Shown here piece after piece: positions 23,291-35,830 of a DNA stretch of 64,000 nucleotides. The notes beneath the pieces were generated by a model. It ran no database searches and had not been told where the DNA came from. It worked only from the letters and a program-made list of their open reading frames with translations. The position numbers and the translations under genes are program-made. Origin of the DNA: Catonia carolina (lineage: Eukaryota; Arthropoda; Insecta; Hemiptera; Achilidae); contig JAQMRL010000001.1 of the NCBI GenBank assembly GCA_035578175.1, positions 372,799,720 through 372,863,719 on the forward strand, given 5' to 3'. Every line of letters begins with the position of its first letter. Position 1 is the first letter of the stretch.

Positions 23291-24534
23291 GACAGTTTAA
23301 GAAAAAAATAGTTAAATTTCTTATTTTTTCAGCGATTTTTTGAAATCTTAACAGGTGATCTACCACATGCTTTGTAAGAACTTGTGTTTACACATTCTCA
23401 ATAAGACAAGATTATACAAAATATATCAGAGAATGTTAAAGCTCTTAAAATTTGAACACTAAAACCTTTTAAATCATGTGAATTTATGTGTAACGTTAAC
23501 TTCATAGCATTTCCACAAGACAGCTTATAATGTTACTGACAATAACCAACAAGAATCATGGATGCAATTGAGATTAATTTTATTATAACATGATTTAAGT
23601 AGTAAATTATATGTATTAATTAATATTTAAAAGAAACAAACACAGTTTTTGAAGGTCACATGCATTGTAAAAGAGAACTCACTAAAACTGTTGAAATTAA
23701 TACGAGCCTAATTCCAGCCAGAGTAGATTTTTATTTTACCTTTTATTAGCAATTTGGACGATTGCCCTGATTATTTCAAATTTGTTATATAACTGATAGA
23801 AACATAGGATGTTTCAATCAAAGAAGAGGCGGCTGAAAATAATATACAAGCTGTAATAATAATTCAGTTGGCAGTTCTGGCATTAGTTCAGTCAAGAGAA
23901 AATAAACCAGAACGGACACGAATACAACTGTTAGCCAAAGCGAAGGTGAGTCATCGACCAGTCGAAGAAACATCTTTTAAAAATCCATTAAAAAGACAAT
24001 AATAATGATAATTATAGGTTATGTTTGTATTTACATATCATGAATACAAAACTTATCACTATTATAACAATCTCAAGCTCAACAACTAATTTTTAATCAT
24101 GATATAGAAACAACATGTATACATATGAGTAAAATTATACATGACATAACATCAACATAAAAATTTGTTGACAAACTGAAAAAAATAAGAAAGAAATTTA
24201 ATTTACATTAGAGTAATATTTTATCTTTTAACATGTACGACCTATTTATTCATGGGATTCACAATTCTAAATCATTTAAACAAGAACCTATTTATGCAGG
24301 GAGAAAATACATTACATAAATTATCACAATCTTTAAAAAGAGCTAAACTGAAGAAAATTGTGTATCATTGGGTAAATTTAAGATGACACTTAATGAAGTA
24401 AGTAAACATGTAAGAACATTAATTCACAATTTAGATAATTTAAATAGGGTTATTTAGGTTCACTTGTTTTTTATGTCTAAATAAAAAATATATTAAATAT
24501 ATTACTATTATTATTAATATATTTATTTTATTTT
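23291..24534. other. Intron sequence, nothing firmly recognised
   Basis: Mostly AT-rich. Plus-strand sequence near 23880-23965 has slightly higher coding-like content (SRENKPERTRIQLLAKAK in one frame, followed by GGTGAGTCA) but no family was recognised and it is isolated. Confidence 0.35.
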
Positions 24535-24690
24535 ATAGTTGCTTTAGCAGCTTGGTCATTAGCAACTATGGTGGGTTAACTAGAACGGTGGATTTTGACA
24601 TGTAATAATTTCCAGACCCTAGCTGGGAATCGAACACAGAATATCACTTTTTATAGGCAAGTGCACTTACCATTATAGCCATTAATCAAA
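24535..24690 (-). repeat. SINE-A, diverged
   Basis: Tail complement TTGCTTTAGCAGCTTGGTCA, then TTTCCAGACCCTAGCTGGGA (TCTGGAAA plus box B region) and a decayed head. Confidence 0.7.
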
Positions 24691-27599
24691 ATTGAATTTG
24701 ATTGATTGACTAAATAAAATTTATGAGAAAAATTTCTTCAGGAAAGAAAATATTTCTTTCCTAATATTTACTTATTAAAGAAAATATAAACATAAAAATG
24801 GTTAACCTTCATGGACAGATTACAAAAAACCTTTGAGTAGTAATTCTGAAAGAATGTAAAAATGTAACAGATTTTTATTACTCTGTTTAGAACGAAAGGA
24901 ATTTATAAATAGAAACAGATATTTGACCTTATTTATCTTTTATGTTTCACAGTTAAAATAAAAGTTAACTGGAAATTAGTGTTGCTATAAAAAAATCATG
25001 TTTACAATTTACAAAAATTATTAAACCTTGAATGACTTGGTTTAAAATATTGAAATATCAAAGCAATACATATTTAAAAACAGACCTGTCTACTTCAGTT
25101 TCAGTTACATCACATTAATTAACATGTAATTATTGAATTTTGATTTAAAAATAAAGAAGTGTTGTATAATAAATTTAAACTGGATTTTAATCAGTAAATT
25201 GAATATAACAAAAGAACAAATTTATTCTTAGGTTATATTTCTACCCTAATGATTCATTCTGATGTCAACTAAATTCCTGTTTCCAGTACTGATTGATTTT
25301 ATTACTACAAACATGATTTAGCTTTCAACATGTAAGTTTCTATGATAATTTAAATGCTGCAAGTTTAGTTTGCGGCGAAGAGCATCTAGCAGAGGCATTG
25401 CATTAAATTAAAAGTAATAGCATTTGTATTTATTGTTATGTACATTTTTTGCCCAAAATACACCTTAAAGCTCTAAGGTTCTTTGAAAGAACCAATTTTA
25501 ACATGAATTTTGCAGAAAATCATAAATAACCTCTCAACTAAACATAGGATGAGGAAAAATTCACAAAGGTTGTAATTAAATTTTTTACTTCTTGTTATGT
25601 GCACATTTGACACAAAATGTACTGCTTTAGTTAAAAAAAAAGTTTGTCGCAGTTATCCTTTTTGTACTTAAGAATTAAAATTTTTCAAAATTATTTCTTC
25701 ACAAGTCTCTACAACCCAAATAGAGAACAGAAATCCCTGTTTCACATTTCTAGGCCTGTAGAATTTAAGATTTTACAATGATGAGTCAGTAAGTTTCGCA
25801 TTTACATACATGTAGTTATTGTTTTCCTAATGAAATAAATACTTATGTTATTAAAATAAATAACCTTTACCATCACATAAAATAATATACATAATATGAA
25901 AAGCCAAAAAAATTGTGTAGGAAATAGGAAAGTTCAACTTATGTATAAAATTCACATAGGAGACAGACCAAACATTCTCTTGGCATGGCTAAAGAAAAAC
26001 TGTGTAAAAACCTTGACCAGGACAGCTAAAGATTTTTATATGAATAAACTGAATTGAACTGAAATTTATCTGAATCGATTTTTACAAAAACCCTACTGTA
26101 AAATTCACACAAAAACTTAATTTTATTTATATTTTCGTATTTTTCTAAAAATAATAATATATATTTTTATTTAATAATGCTTTATCTTTTACCATTACAA
26201 ATTAGTTACTAATACATGACATTAATTAGATATACTCTTATAAAATTGCATAATTTAATTTGAAGTATAATATCAGAAGTATTAACAGAGACTAAGATGA
26301 TTTCTTAATCAGTTAAGCATGAATCAACCAACATTTTATTCAGGAACTCCTTTTGCCAAAGAAAACACAAAGAATTGGCAAAACAACAAGACCTAAGGGG
26401 GTCCTGGCATAGGTTTGAACATTATCCAAATTATTTTCTTAGGGTACTATTTAGAATGACACACCTGCTGTCTGCTCCATTTCCTAACCGAACGCATCCC
26501 TCACCCACATGCGCATAAATACTGTATCAGTAGTTAAAAAGTCAACAATAAATTATTTCCTCCTTAAACACAAATTAGTATTACAATCTTTTAACACTGT
26601 AAATCACTAAACTTTTTCTTAATTAAACATTATTTTTTAGTTGTGGACATATATATTGTATCAGAGGTGATACAAACACTAAAAATTAAAATTTATGCCT
26701 GCCTTGTTACAGATGATGAAATAGTTTGTTCTTTAATACATTTTATTACAATTTTGGTTAATCTTCCGTTCAATTCTAAAGAAAGCCATTTTACTTTACG
26801 TTATTCTGTAAAATGATACATAAAAGAATATACTACAAAATACATTTAGGGGATTCAATTCCACTACATTTTTATAATAAAAAAATTATTTTAAAACTAC
26901 ATTTCATGTATCAGTGTTACATGAAATAATCAATAAACAGTTATTATGGTAACATAAAATTCCTAGTTGATCACTACTGCAAGATACCGCAGTTGTTTTA
27001 ATACAACTAAATCTTTCAAAAAATTTCAAATAAATCTTTCCTTTTCGAAGTGTAAAAAATTCAATTTCATTTCAGTCCAAAATGTGACAGTATGATTGGT
27101 TACTTTACTCCACTTTGGAATTTTCTATCACCACTGAATTACTGTAGGCACTAAATTAAATTTTTTTATTCGATTAATTGAATATCAATTGGCAGACCAG
27201 ATAGTTTGTACTGTATCTGAACACCCTGCTTAACAAATTTGTCTATTCAAGTATATAAATCACATACGAATTTCAAAAAGAGACTTCCTGCAAACAAAAA
27301 CCGACTTGTGAAACCTCAATGTGTGACATTAACCTGGGAACTGCCAATGTAAGTTCCACAGAAGATGTAAAACTTAAAAATTGGAGTTTTACCTATGAGT
27401 ACTGTTCTTTCTTAAGTCATTTCATTTACGTTATTTTTTCAAATATCATCGCATATCGTAGCCATCCAATTTACTACATTTATATATACACACAAGATGT
27501 ATATAGATGTAAATAATGTAAACAAAGCAATAAAAGTGTATTATATATCTTTCATGTGACACCTTTTCTTAACTCTTAGTCACTATTAATAAAAAATAT
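24691..27599. other. Long intron stretch, nothing recognised
   Basis: About 2.9 kb of AT-rich sequence without a recognised exon, repeat family or long open frame. A 65-codon frame at 27319-27516 ends in a TATATACACA run and looks non-coding. Confidence 0.45.
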
Positions 27600-28465
27600 A
27601 ACCTTATTTTAATCATGAGTGAATGATGCAAAATGGAAATCAACCTCAGTTTGGCTTAAAAATACGGAAAATCACTCTTTCACGCTAAACTAGGCTCTGT
27701 AGAGAAAAATGCTTTCAATAAAAGTTGTAGATCTTTTAATTTCCTGTTGTTGTTGTTCAGGTCAACAGCCGAAAGGCTGGTTTGAACCTCTAGAGGTTTT
27801 ACTAAGTAAAACGAGGATTTCCTATAAATCTGATAATTCACTTTTGTTGTAAAATGCATACTAAGGCTGAAATCTTAAAAAGACCGATATTTTTACACTT
27901 AAAAAACCGAAATTTGCTAATTACCGTTAGAAAAAATGTTTGGAATAAAAGTTGTAGGTTTTTAAATTCTCTACAACTTTTACTATATACATTTTTGCGC
28001 TTAAATGCATATTAAAGCTACAATCTTAAAAAAAATTATTTTCTACAAGAGAACAGCCTTCCCAAGAATTTCAGCAGACATGGCACCTACCCTATCTTAC
28101 AGAGCATAAAAAATGTAGTAAATGAGGTGATTTTTAAAAAAAAATCGTCAGAGCCGTTTTTGAGTAAATCACAAAATTGTGAAAATGACACAAAAAAGCT
28201 ACTACTTTCGGTTGACCGCTTTTGATGAAAACGTTCATGTAAGTTCCTCTAGTAGTACCTAACTTAAGTTTCAAGTCCGTACGATGTTCTGTTCTTGAGA
28301 TATTTTCTTCACACGCATGCGCACGCACACAAACACACACACACATAGACCAATCGCTAAAAACATGTTTTTTTGGGTTTAAGGGGCTGAAAACAAGTAG
28401 ATCCGGTGAAAACTCGATTTCAAAAAATGGACATGAAAACAATACTTTCCTTCCTATATAGGCAA
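27600..28465 (+). repeat. Dispersed repeat R-D, longest copy, with nested insertion
   Basis: This is the fullest copy of R-D. It contains a 68-base insertion (27746-27813) and a (CA)n-rich segment near 28308-28346, and ends at TTTCCTTCCTATATAGGC. The 102-codon minus-strand frame inside is not recognisable as a protein family. Confidence 0.6.
27746..27813 (+). mobile_element. 68-base insertion equal to the head of R-C, with 7-base target duplication
   Basis: The insertion is flanked by ATTTCCT at 27739-27745 and 27814-27820. The inserted bases contain CAGCCGAAAGGCTGGTTTGA and CCTCTAGAGGTTTTACTAAG, identical or near-identical to the head of the R-C copies at 48363 and 50075. The uninterrupted target is seen in the R-D copy at 12720 (TTTCCTATAA). 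Confidence 0.7.
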
Positions 28466-29377
28466 AAGAAAGTAAAATATATTCAAACTGATAATCTAAA
28501 TATATTTAACTTAATCATTACATTTCTAAACAATAGAAATATAAATAAATAGACTTAGAATGCCATACAATAAAACAATAAACATAAACCACATGCGAAA
28601 GCTGTGTAGGTGTATATTTAATCATGCTAAGAATAAATAAGATAGCACATTGTTTTGGCTGAACGAACATTTAAAAAGAGGCTGGTGCCAAGAGTCTAGC
28701 TAACTACAGTAGCAACGAGCACCCACACTAATGCCACCTGAAGATCAAACCGATGAAATCAAGATATATATACACTTATAAACATACTAACACTTGGTTA
28801 ACACAGAAGACATAATTCATTTCTGTTGTAATAATTATAACTCAAAATAACATAAATTTTGTTAAGCTGACAGCAAAAGAAAACTCTCATAATTCAAAAA
28901 TTTCACTACTAAAATTAACATTTTATATCCGTTGTTATAATTTTACTTTTCATTAATATTGGACTTTAATGTGAAACAGATAAATAAATAATTACCATTT
29001 CATAATTTCTTTAAAAATTTCATAAAAGAATTACAAAGGTACCTAGGTAATAATATAGGTAACGTTAATAATATTTGCTTAAATTTTAAACTCAATGAAA
29101 AAGTACTTCGGTTACTACAATACCACGTGCATTCATTATATTTTTTGATTTAAACATATCAGTGTTAATTTATTTTGGTTAACTATGAAGAAACAATCAT
29201 AAAAATCCCATAAATTTCAAAAAATTTACTAGTACTGTATCTATTATACAAGTAGTTTGTTTAAACTAATGTTTTGGAAAAATTAACAAATTTTTAAAAG
29301 ATATAAAAAGTTTTCCCAAAAAAATTTGTTTCTACCATATTATTAATTCCTCGGAATATACAGTACTACCTCAATTA
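28466..29377. other. Intron sequence, nothing recognised
   Basis: AT-rich; no assignment. Confidence 0.4.
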
Positions 29378-29378
29378 T

Positions 29379-29460
29379 CTGCATGTTCGGATTATGCAGA
29401 CCAATGTGGATCAGAGAAAATGTTTTTATTAAAAAACTGTGTTATCCCACATACAGTATT
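29379..29460 (+). mobile_element. Tigger/pogo-like end fragment
   Basis: ACAGTACTACCTCAATTATC followed by TGCATGTTCGGATTATGCAG resembles one end of a Tigger element. No opposite end was found. Confidence 0.4.
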
Positions 29461-29649
29461 TGAACAATACATTCCATTCTAGATACAGTTCACGATACAC
29501 TGGATAACCCATAAAGTATTGTAAATTTTAAATATACTAACTTCTCAATTACAATATGTACTGTATTGTTAAAGCACTAATGCCTCAAGGTAAAGATTGC
29601 ATGTATTTGCCTGGAAAGTCATCACTGGACAACAAAATGTACTTGGAGC

Positions 29650-29848
29650 AGCAGCCTAACACCACATGGAATGATTACATGATAGTGTTGCCTTTAAATG
29701 CTATGTTGCAAAAGGGAGGTCCCAGGTTTGATTCCCAAATGGATCTGGAAAATTATTACAAGTTCAAACCCACTGCTTCTTAACCCAAAATAGTCACTAA
29801 TAACCAAGATGTTGATGCAACTTTATATAAACTAAAATAAAAAAAAGT
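29650..29848 (+). repeat. SINE-A with complete LINE-like tail
   Basis: Box B-like GGTTTGATTCCCAAATGG, then ATCTGGAAAATTATTACAAG, a middle segment, and the tail TCACTAATAACCAAGATG then TTGATGCAACTTTATATAAA ending in A-rich sequence. The 75-codon open frame covering it is incidental. Confidence 0.8.
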
Positions 29849-30780
29849 ATTTGTATATAAACATATTGCAGCGTGTTTCCATCCAAACAAGTATAAAAAC
29901 AAACAGTAAGTTTTTAAGTTACATTTTTTTACCAAAATCCTATTGTTTTTAGTTTATCTGAATTTTCAGTTTTTTATATCGGTTCTGAACCCAATTAGTC
30001 TAAATAAAAAAAATGGCACTGTACTTTAATATACTATTGTTATATATATATATAAAGTGTATTATACTTTACCTAATGTTGAATGAATAAAAATAAAAAG
30101 AAAGAAAATTTTGAAAACCACAAAATTTTTCAAATTATTCAATATTTTTTTTGTGTTTGTTTATTTAAAATTACCTTAACTGTTTAGCTATTAGCAAATA
30201 AAGTGAGTGGGAATAGAGCACTAATATAACTGGTTTTAAATAGATATAAAATTAAAATAAAGTTAACAATATTATATATATACAACCAATAAAACACATA
30301 AAAATCAGCAGGTAGTATTGTGTCATAAATATCAAATTGGATTAATGTGAATTATTGCTTTTAAGTATCTAAGTACACCTTAAAATAGACTAATTTTATA
30401 TTTTTGAGCTTATCAACAACCTCTGTATTTTGTTTGTGAAAATAATGATCATTCACTTCTTCATTGGCCACACAAAAAACAAATTATTATCAGTGGGCTA
30501 ATTTTACAAGAACATTTTTTAATTCTGTTTTAGAAGGATTCTCATTTTAGTTAACCAATTTCTTCAATGAAATTTATCATAGATTACAATAAAAAGGTTA
30601 GAGAATAGTAATTATTTAAGTGGTATTGTACAGAAGTATATTATTATTATTATTATTATTGTTACAAAGAATAATAAGTTGTAAGTCTATATTCAAATAT
30701 TTAAATAATTCATTAATCATTTGTTTATTTTTCCATTTTCATACTACTTAGATAAATACAAAATCTATACAGTATATAAG
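29849..30780. other. Intron sequence with an (ATT)n microsatellite
   Basis: AT-rich; about seven ATT units at 30640-30661. No coding signal. Confidence 0.5.
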
Positions 30781-31120
30781 CACGTAGTGTTTACATTTGG
30801 AAAAATTAGGTACTTCTATGGTCCAAACCCCACGGAGATTACCATCAATTTCAATGTCACCATTACATTTTTTTACAGTTAAAAGAATTTCTACCCACCA
30901 GGTTGATCTAAAAGTACACTTGTTGCCGTGAGTCCACTGTTTGACAGCTCATGTACAAAGATGAAGGTTCCATTGTTCAAATCTGGTAAAGGTATAGTGC
31001 GGTTCCAAGCTCCGTGTAGTTGCGGGTTGAAGGGTACAGGTGAGGTATAAGAATGAGTGACGCATGCTGGGAGAAGAACAATTATTGTTTTCAAACTTTC
31101 CGTATTAAACATATTTGTTT
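30781..31120 (-). other. Unassigned open frame region
   Basis: A 73-codon minus-strand frame (31112 to 30891) begins MFNTESLKTIIVLLPACVTH with a hydrophobic start and contains PQLHGAWNRT and VLLDQPGG. An ACTACACGGAGCT(T)GG stretch inside it recurs at about 31352 in the neighbouring R-A copy, so it is probably part of an interspersed repeat rather than a host exon. No splice signals support it. Confidence 0.3.
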
Positions 31121-31263
31121 GTAGTTACTACAATTATTTATTTACATATTTTGATATAACTTGGTAAGTGAAATATTATGAATCCGACCAAGTTAATAAC
31201 CCGGTAGGTATATGTTAAATTAATGCGCCACATGATAAGAGTATTTTTTTAGTCTAGTTATTA

Positions 31264-31660
31264 CACGCTACCACTACAAATACAGCAGCAGTGAAACACT
31301 ATAAACACTCATTCAGTCCCCCACGACTATCACAGCGCACTGCATTCCTTTCAACTACACGGAGCTGGGACTCAGGTAATAACCTGGGTTAACTTTTTAC
31401 CTGGGGTTAATCTGGGGTTTACCTGGGGTTAACTTTTATTTGGATTTGAATACTGAATAGTGGTTACCGGTGTACTTTGATGATTAGAATTTCATTAACC
31501 ATACATTTTCAGGAATGGTAAGCCTGAATCTGTACAAGACTATATGACATACATATCATCCTCATCTCATTGGGTCCTGGGTTTCTTATTGGGGTTGCTT
31601 ATTGTTCTAAATTGAACAGATTACAACATATACACATTACGGTTAAAATAATCCTAATGA
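31264..31660 (+). repeat. Dispersed repeat R-A, longest copy
   Basis: It contains an upstream block (CAGCAGTGAAACACTATAAA, CCCCCACGACTATCACAGCG, ACTACACGGAGCTGGGACTC), three imperfect ACCTGGGGTTAA units at 31385-31432, then the common R-A body (GTGGTTACCGGTGTACTTTG and the CATATCATCCTCATCTCATT block). Confidence 0.75.
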
Positions 31661-32039
31661 AGTACACACGTTTTGTAACCATACATTTTTTTTAACCTGA
31701 TCATAATTATTTTAGTGTTTTCTAATGTTTTAAGTAGCTTAATAAGCCTATAATAGCCAGTTGAGCCTATAATGAATGCTTAGTTTCAACATAAAATTAT
31801 TTATTTTCATGTAAAGTAAGAGAAAAAACTGACTTGATAATACACCAACAAACACAAAGCTAATTTCACTCACATGAAACTAAAAATTTTGGAATCAGGT
31901 TAAGTAAGTAGATAAGTCTTGTCAATTTTACGTAAAAATAAATAGTTATTTAGTAATATACAATCAGCTTAGCTTTGTAACTGGATATTGTACACAACTA
32001 ACATCTATGTAATTTTATCACTACTTTTTTGCTGTATTT
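31661..32039. other. Intron sequence, nothing recognised
   Basis: AT-rich; no assignment. Confidence 0.4.
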
Positions 32040-32215
32040 TTGAAGAAGTAGATATGAATTTGAACTTTCCGCTAGAGGAGTTTGTTCAAGTGCGGCAGTC
32101 AGTTGGTCACTATCTAAAATGGCTCAAATAACTAGGCTTACTTTATGATAAATAACAACTTTTTAACAGCTGCCTGACTGGGGTGGCCTGAACGTCTGTC
32201 TAAATGTTGTTTTTT
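32040..32215 (+). repeat. Dispersed repeat R-B, copy 2
   Basis: GAGGAGTTTGTTCAAGTGCG, GTCAGTTGGTCACTATCTAA and CAGCTGCCTGACTGGGGTGG match R-B copies at 16320 and 39655. Confidence 0.6.
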
Positions 32216-33063
32216 TTAAATATGTTTTATCATTATATCAGTAATTAAAAGGTGTAACAATATTCTCTTTTTAAAAAAATTATTCTAAAAAAATAAGAGT
32301 TTGAAAATGTACAAAGATTATTAATCAAAAATCAAGTAATTCAACAGACTTCTGAGTGGCAAACAAACATTTTCCATTGTATACAATTGTAAATTTTTTA
32401 TGCCACCAACGTGGCCGTAACAAATCTTCGTTCTTACAGAATAAATGTGATATTTATTAACTCTACCTTGTAGAGTAAAGAAAATAAAGTGAATTTGCTT
32501 ACAAATATCTTGAATAGTTTTTGAGAAATGATACCAGAAAGCTAAAAATCTTGTTTTGTGGTAAATAGCAAAAATTTAACTCCATAAAGTTAAGTTTCCA
32601 AGATTTCAAAAGAAACCAGGAAAATTTCCATAGAACTTTCTTAAAACAAATTTCTTAATTTCAACATAATAATATCTAAAATTAAATACAGGCTAAATAA
32701 TAAACACTAATTACACAACAAAAAATGCTACTAACTAATTTATAAACAAATCAAACTGAACTATACAATTAATGCATGTGCAAAGACACCGATTGTTTTA
32801 AGTTTTAGGTGCTACATTTAAAGCTACATATGATTATATAAGAATAACCAAAAAATAGTAAAGATTTAAAATATTAAAAATACATTTTTTTCAATTCAGA
32901 GGTTCCTAACTCCTTATAATTTATAGACCATTATTATTTTTTACAAAAAAACCACCCATTCAGGTTTGATAACAAACCTGGATAACTATTGATTCAATTC
33001 AGTTTTAAGCGTTACTATTAGAATTACATAAAAATGTAACAATGTTACTCGATTAAGAAAAAT
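32216..33063. other. Intron sequence, nothing recognised
   Basis: AT-rich; no assignment. Confidence 0.4.
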
Positions 33064-33067
33064 TTAA

Positions 33068-33738
33068 CAGTTTGACTGCTGTGAGACATATTTTTATGTC
33101 ACAGTTCACATTGGCGGAAACGCTTTGAGACACATATCAGTGTTTCAGTTTTGGCGTTTCTGACTTGCCCTGGTAGTAAAAATTATCCTGACATCAGCAA
33201 TATCCTTGCTTTTTCTAGTTTTTTTCACTCGGATGTTATTTCATTTTTATTCAGCATTAACTTTTGCACTTGAAAAAAAATTGTCGCTGCCTCCAGATGT
33301 AGTGGTTAGCGGGTTTGGATAGTAATGGGAAATTACAGGTTCGATTCTCGAATAGAATCTGGAAATTACACGTCAAAACCAATTGTTTCATACTTCAAAC
33401 AATCCCTGATAACCAAAATGTTGACAAAACTTAAAATAAACAAATCCGTATTTTCATAATGGAGAGAACAATATGTTCAAATCTGTGCATGACTTGGCTA
33501 AAAAAATTATTTTTCCATTTTATGCATGTTGTATTCTTGTCTCAATATGGTTGATCCTTCTCTAGTTCCTATGAGACATATTTTGTGTCTCAATTTGTTT
33601 CTTTATATTAAAAAATAAAGAATGAAATTAATTTTTTCCTACTAGTAACTAATATTTTTATACTATACTGCTTAAAATGAAAAAAAAGTTTTAGCATTTC
33701 TGGAAAGCCTAGTCGTCAGTTGAATAGCAGTCAACCTG
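33068..33738. mobile_element. piggyBac-like MITE flanked by TTAA (family P2, copy 2), with nested SINE
   Basis: TTAA at 33064-33067 and 33739-33742. The ends are CAGTTTGACTGCTGTGAGAC… and …GAATAGCAGTCAACCTG, an inverted repeat related to the 15012-15559 element (TTGACTGC core). The subterminal GAGACATA…GTCTCA motifs are repeated. A SINE-A occupies 33284-33440. No transposase. Confidence 0.75.
33284..33440 (+). repeat. SINE-A nested in the P2 element
   Basis: Head CTGCCTCCAGATGTAGTGGT, box B-like GGTTCGATTCTCGAATAGAA, TCTGGAAATTACACG, and tail CCCTGATAACCAAAATGTTG then ACAAAACTTAAAATAAAC. Confidence 0.8.
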
Positions 33739-34111
33739 TTAAAATGTTAATTTACAGTGAATCTGTTTGACATATCTACTCAATTTTTTATTTATTTTTT
33801 TGTAAAACTTGGTAAAAGTTTAGTTTTAAAAGGTTTGCGGTAATAAAGTCTTAGTGTACTATAACTTAAAGTTATAATTTGTAACAATCTGTAATTTAAG
33901 CTGAAGTGACATTTCAAGTGATAAAGGGTTTTATAGTCATATTGGCCTAAGAAGTATGAATTTAATAAACTTGTTTATTTTTATAAATCTTTCTTAGTAA
34001 ACCTGAGTAGTAAATGAAGAATCATTAAATAAAATTTCAGCTTCTTAGACCTACTTAATATATCAGATACAGGAATCACTCAGTAAGTCAGTGGTTTTCA
34101 GTTTTTGTGCA

Positions 34112-34130
34112 TAGATAGATAGATAGGTAG
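34112..34130 (+). repeat. Short (GATA)n run
   Basis: About four TAGA/GATA units. Confidence 0.8.
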
Positions 34131-34394
34131 AGTAACGGGCTGATTTTCAACCTAACTTTTCAAACTGTAACATATTAACAAAACAAATACTATAGCTAAA
34201 CTTTATAATAAATTTTATTGAGCTTTTATTTATATCAAAGTAAATTATGATAATGTAAGTATGTACTTACAACACCACAAAACACAGTAAAAATACACAA
34301 ATTTTACTGATTATTTAAAAGGAGATTATTTAGAATATGAACTAGAAGTTAATCTCTTTTTTATAAATAATAATTTATCTCTTATTTAAAATCT

Positions 34395-34540
34395 CTCTCA
34401 GGAATGGTCGGCCTGAGTCTGTACACGACTACACCTCATTTACTCGTCATACATATCATCCCTCATCTCATTGGGTCATGGGGTAGGTTATTGTTCTTAA
34501 GATTAAACAGATTTCAAAGTGCACTTATTAGGGATAACAA
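34395..34540 (+). repeat. Dispersed repeat R-A, truncated copy
   Basis: It matches the R-A body from CTCTCAGGAATGGTCGGCCT to TTAAACAGATTTCAAAGTG. It lies about 60 bases downstream (minus-strand sense) of the alternative first exon. Confidence 0.7.
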
Positions 34541-34603
34541 AAATTTCATAAATACCATAATTTTTTATGAAAATAAAATTTATTAAACTTCTAACTGATT
34601 TAC

Positions 34604-34664
34604 CTGGACGAGATGATGTTGCTTTAAATTTTGGAGCTAAGTTTGGTGAACCTGGCACTGGCAT
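34604..34664 (-). CDS. CAP: CAP/Sorbs alternative first coding exon (short isoform start)
   Basis: 61 coding bases from ATG (complement of 34662-34664) to donor CCAG|GTAAAT. The product is MPVPGSPNLAPKFKATSSRP plus one base. That final G joins GA of the 20579 exon to make Gly, and the whole chain from here to 1763 is open for exactly 1,086 bases (362 codons). The start has a good context (AAAAATGC) and an in-frame TGA eight codons upstream, so this is a real initiation exon and not an internal one. It would yield a protein lacking the giant disordered region. Transcription probably starts in the CpG-rich block near 35.75 kb. The 5' untranslated region may be spliced; no untranslated exon was fixed. 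Confidence 0.83.
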
Positions 34665-35559
34665 TTTTATAACGTTCAAATAACAATATTTTCAACTATA
34701 AAGTATATTTGCACTATAGTTCTTCCATACTTCACTTTCAAATACAAACAAAGTTGATTAACACTTCTTTAATTTCATTTTTAAATTTGTTTAAATGTGA
34801 GAGTAGATGTTGTTGATCAATTACAAAAATTTGTAAAATTAAATTATGAATATTAATGGGTATTAACTGAAATTTTTGTTTACAATTTTTTTGTGTGTTT
34901 ATTTATTTGGATGGTTCAGTATATTAAATTAAATAACTTTTGAACGAAATTAAAAGATAAAAACATTTAATTTAAAAGTAGATTATTTTCTAAATATAAA
35001 AGATTTAATGTTAAACTAGATAATTATTAAACCAGAACAATACAAAAGACTGTAATATATTTACTTTAAATGAACTATCATAAATAAATTATTTCCCAAA
35101 ATTTTCTTCTTAAATTTACTGAAATTAATTATTTATTTTACTCTTTAACATGTTCAAATTGTGTAAAGAAATCAGACTATAAAATAGTTATAAATAAATT
35201 AAGTAAATTTAATATTTAAAAAAAGTATGCAGGCCTACAAATATTTTTTAAATCATTAAATTTTGTAACAAATTCAAATTTTACAAGACAATTTTCCAAA
35301 CTTTTAATAATTTTTTTAAAAATTATTTGTTAATAAAAAGATAAATATTTATCTATATTTTTTAATATGCTGGAAATCAACGTTTATTAAAGATTTAAAT
35401 AAATTATATGTTTTGCACTAGGTTATTTTGAACTGTCAGTACATTTTAGGTATTGTTGACAAATAAGAATGACAATAATTTATTTGTAAAATTTTTATCA
35501 AGGATTAAAATGAATAATTATTAAATCGAGACAGTTTAAGTTGAATTTATTATGTACTA
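34665..35559. other. AT-rich stretch between short-isoform start and its putative promoter
   Basis: Very AT-rich; no repeat recognised. It may hold 5' untranslated sequence or a 5' intron of the short isoform. Confidence 0.4.
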
Positions 35560-35830
35560 TCAACAACTGATAACGTTAAATCCTACGTGTGACGTTGCCG
35601 GTATTGTCCGAAGATAATTTGACGTAACGTTTGTCAGCACTCGGGTGAACGAACACGAGGTTTAACGCAGGTCGAAAGACAGCGGAAAAAGTAACATAAG
35701 AACTATGGCGGTTCAGAGACAACGTTCTACCCAGAGTAACTGTCGGTGGCAACTGAACTAACGCCGATATTTAAAAATAACACAGCAACCTGGCATCGCC
35801 TCCACCAACCAAAATATTGCCTCTGCCAAC
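35560..35830 (-). promoter_or_regulatory. Putative CpG-rich promoter of the short CAP isoform
   Basis: This block stands out from its AT-rich surroundings by GC content and many CpG dinucleotides. On the minus strand an initiator-like TTCAGTTG (start near 35754) follows a T/A-rich TATTTTTAAATAT (35767-35779), roughly 15-25 bases upstream. It lies about 1.1 kb upstream of the MPVPGSPN start codon in the same orientation. The promoter role is inferred from composition and position. Confidence 0.5.

Noticed and set aside
29556..29783. 75-codon plus frame as a small gene
   Set aside because: It overlaps a SINE-A copy including its box B region.
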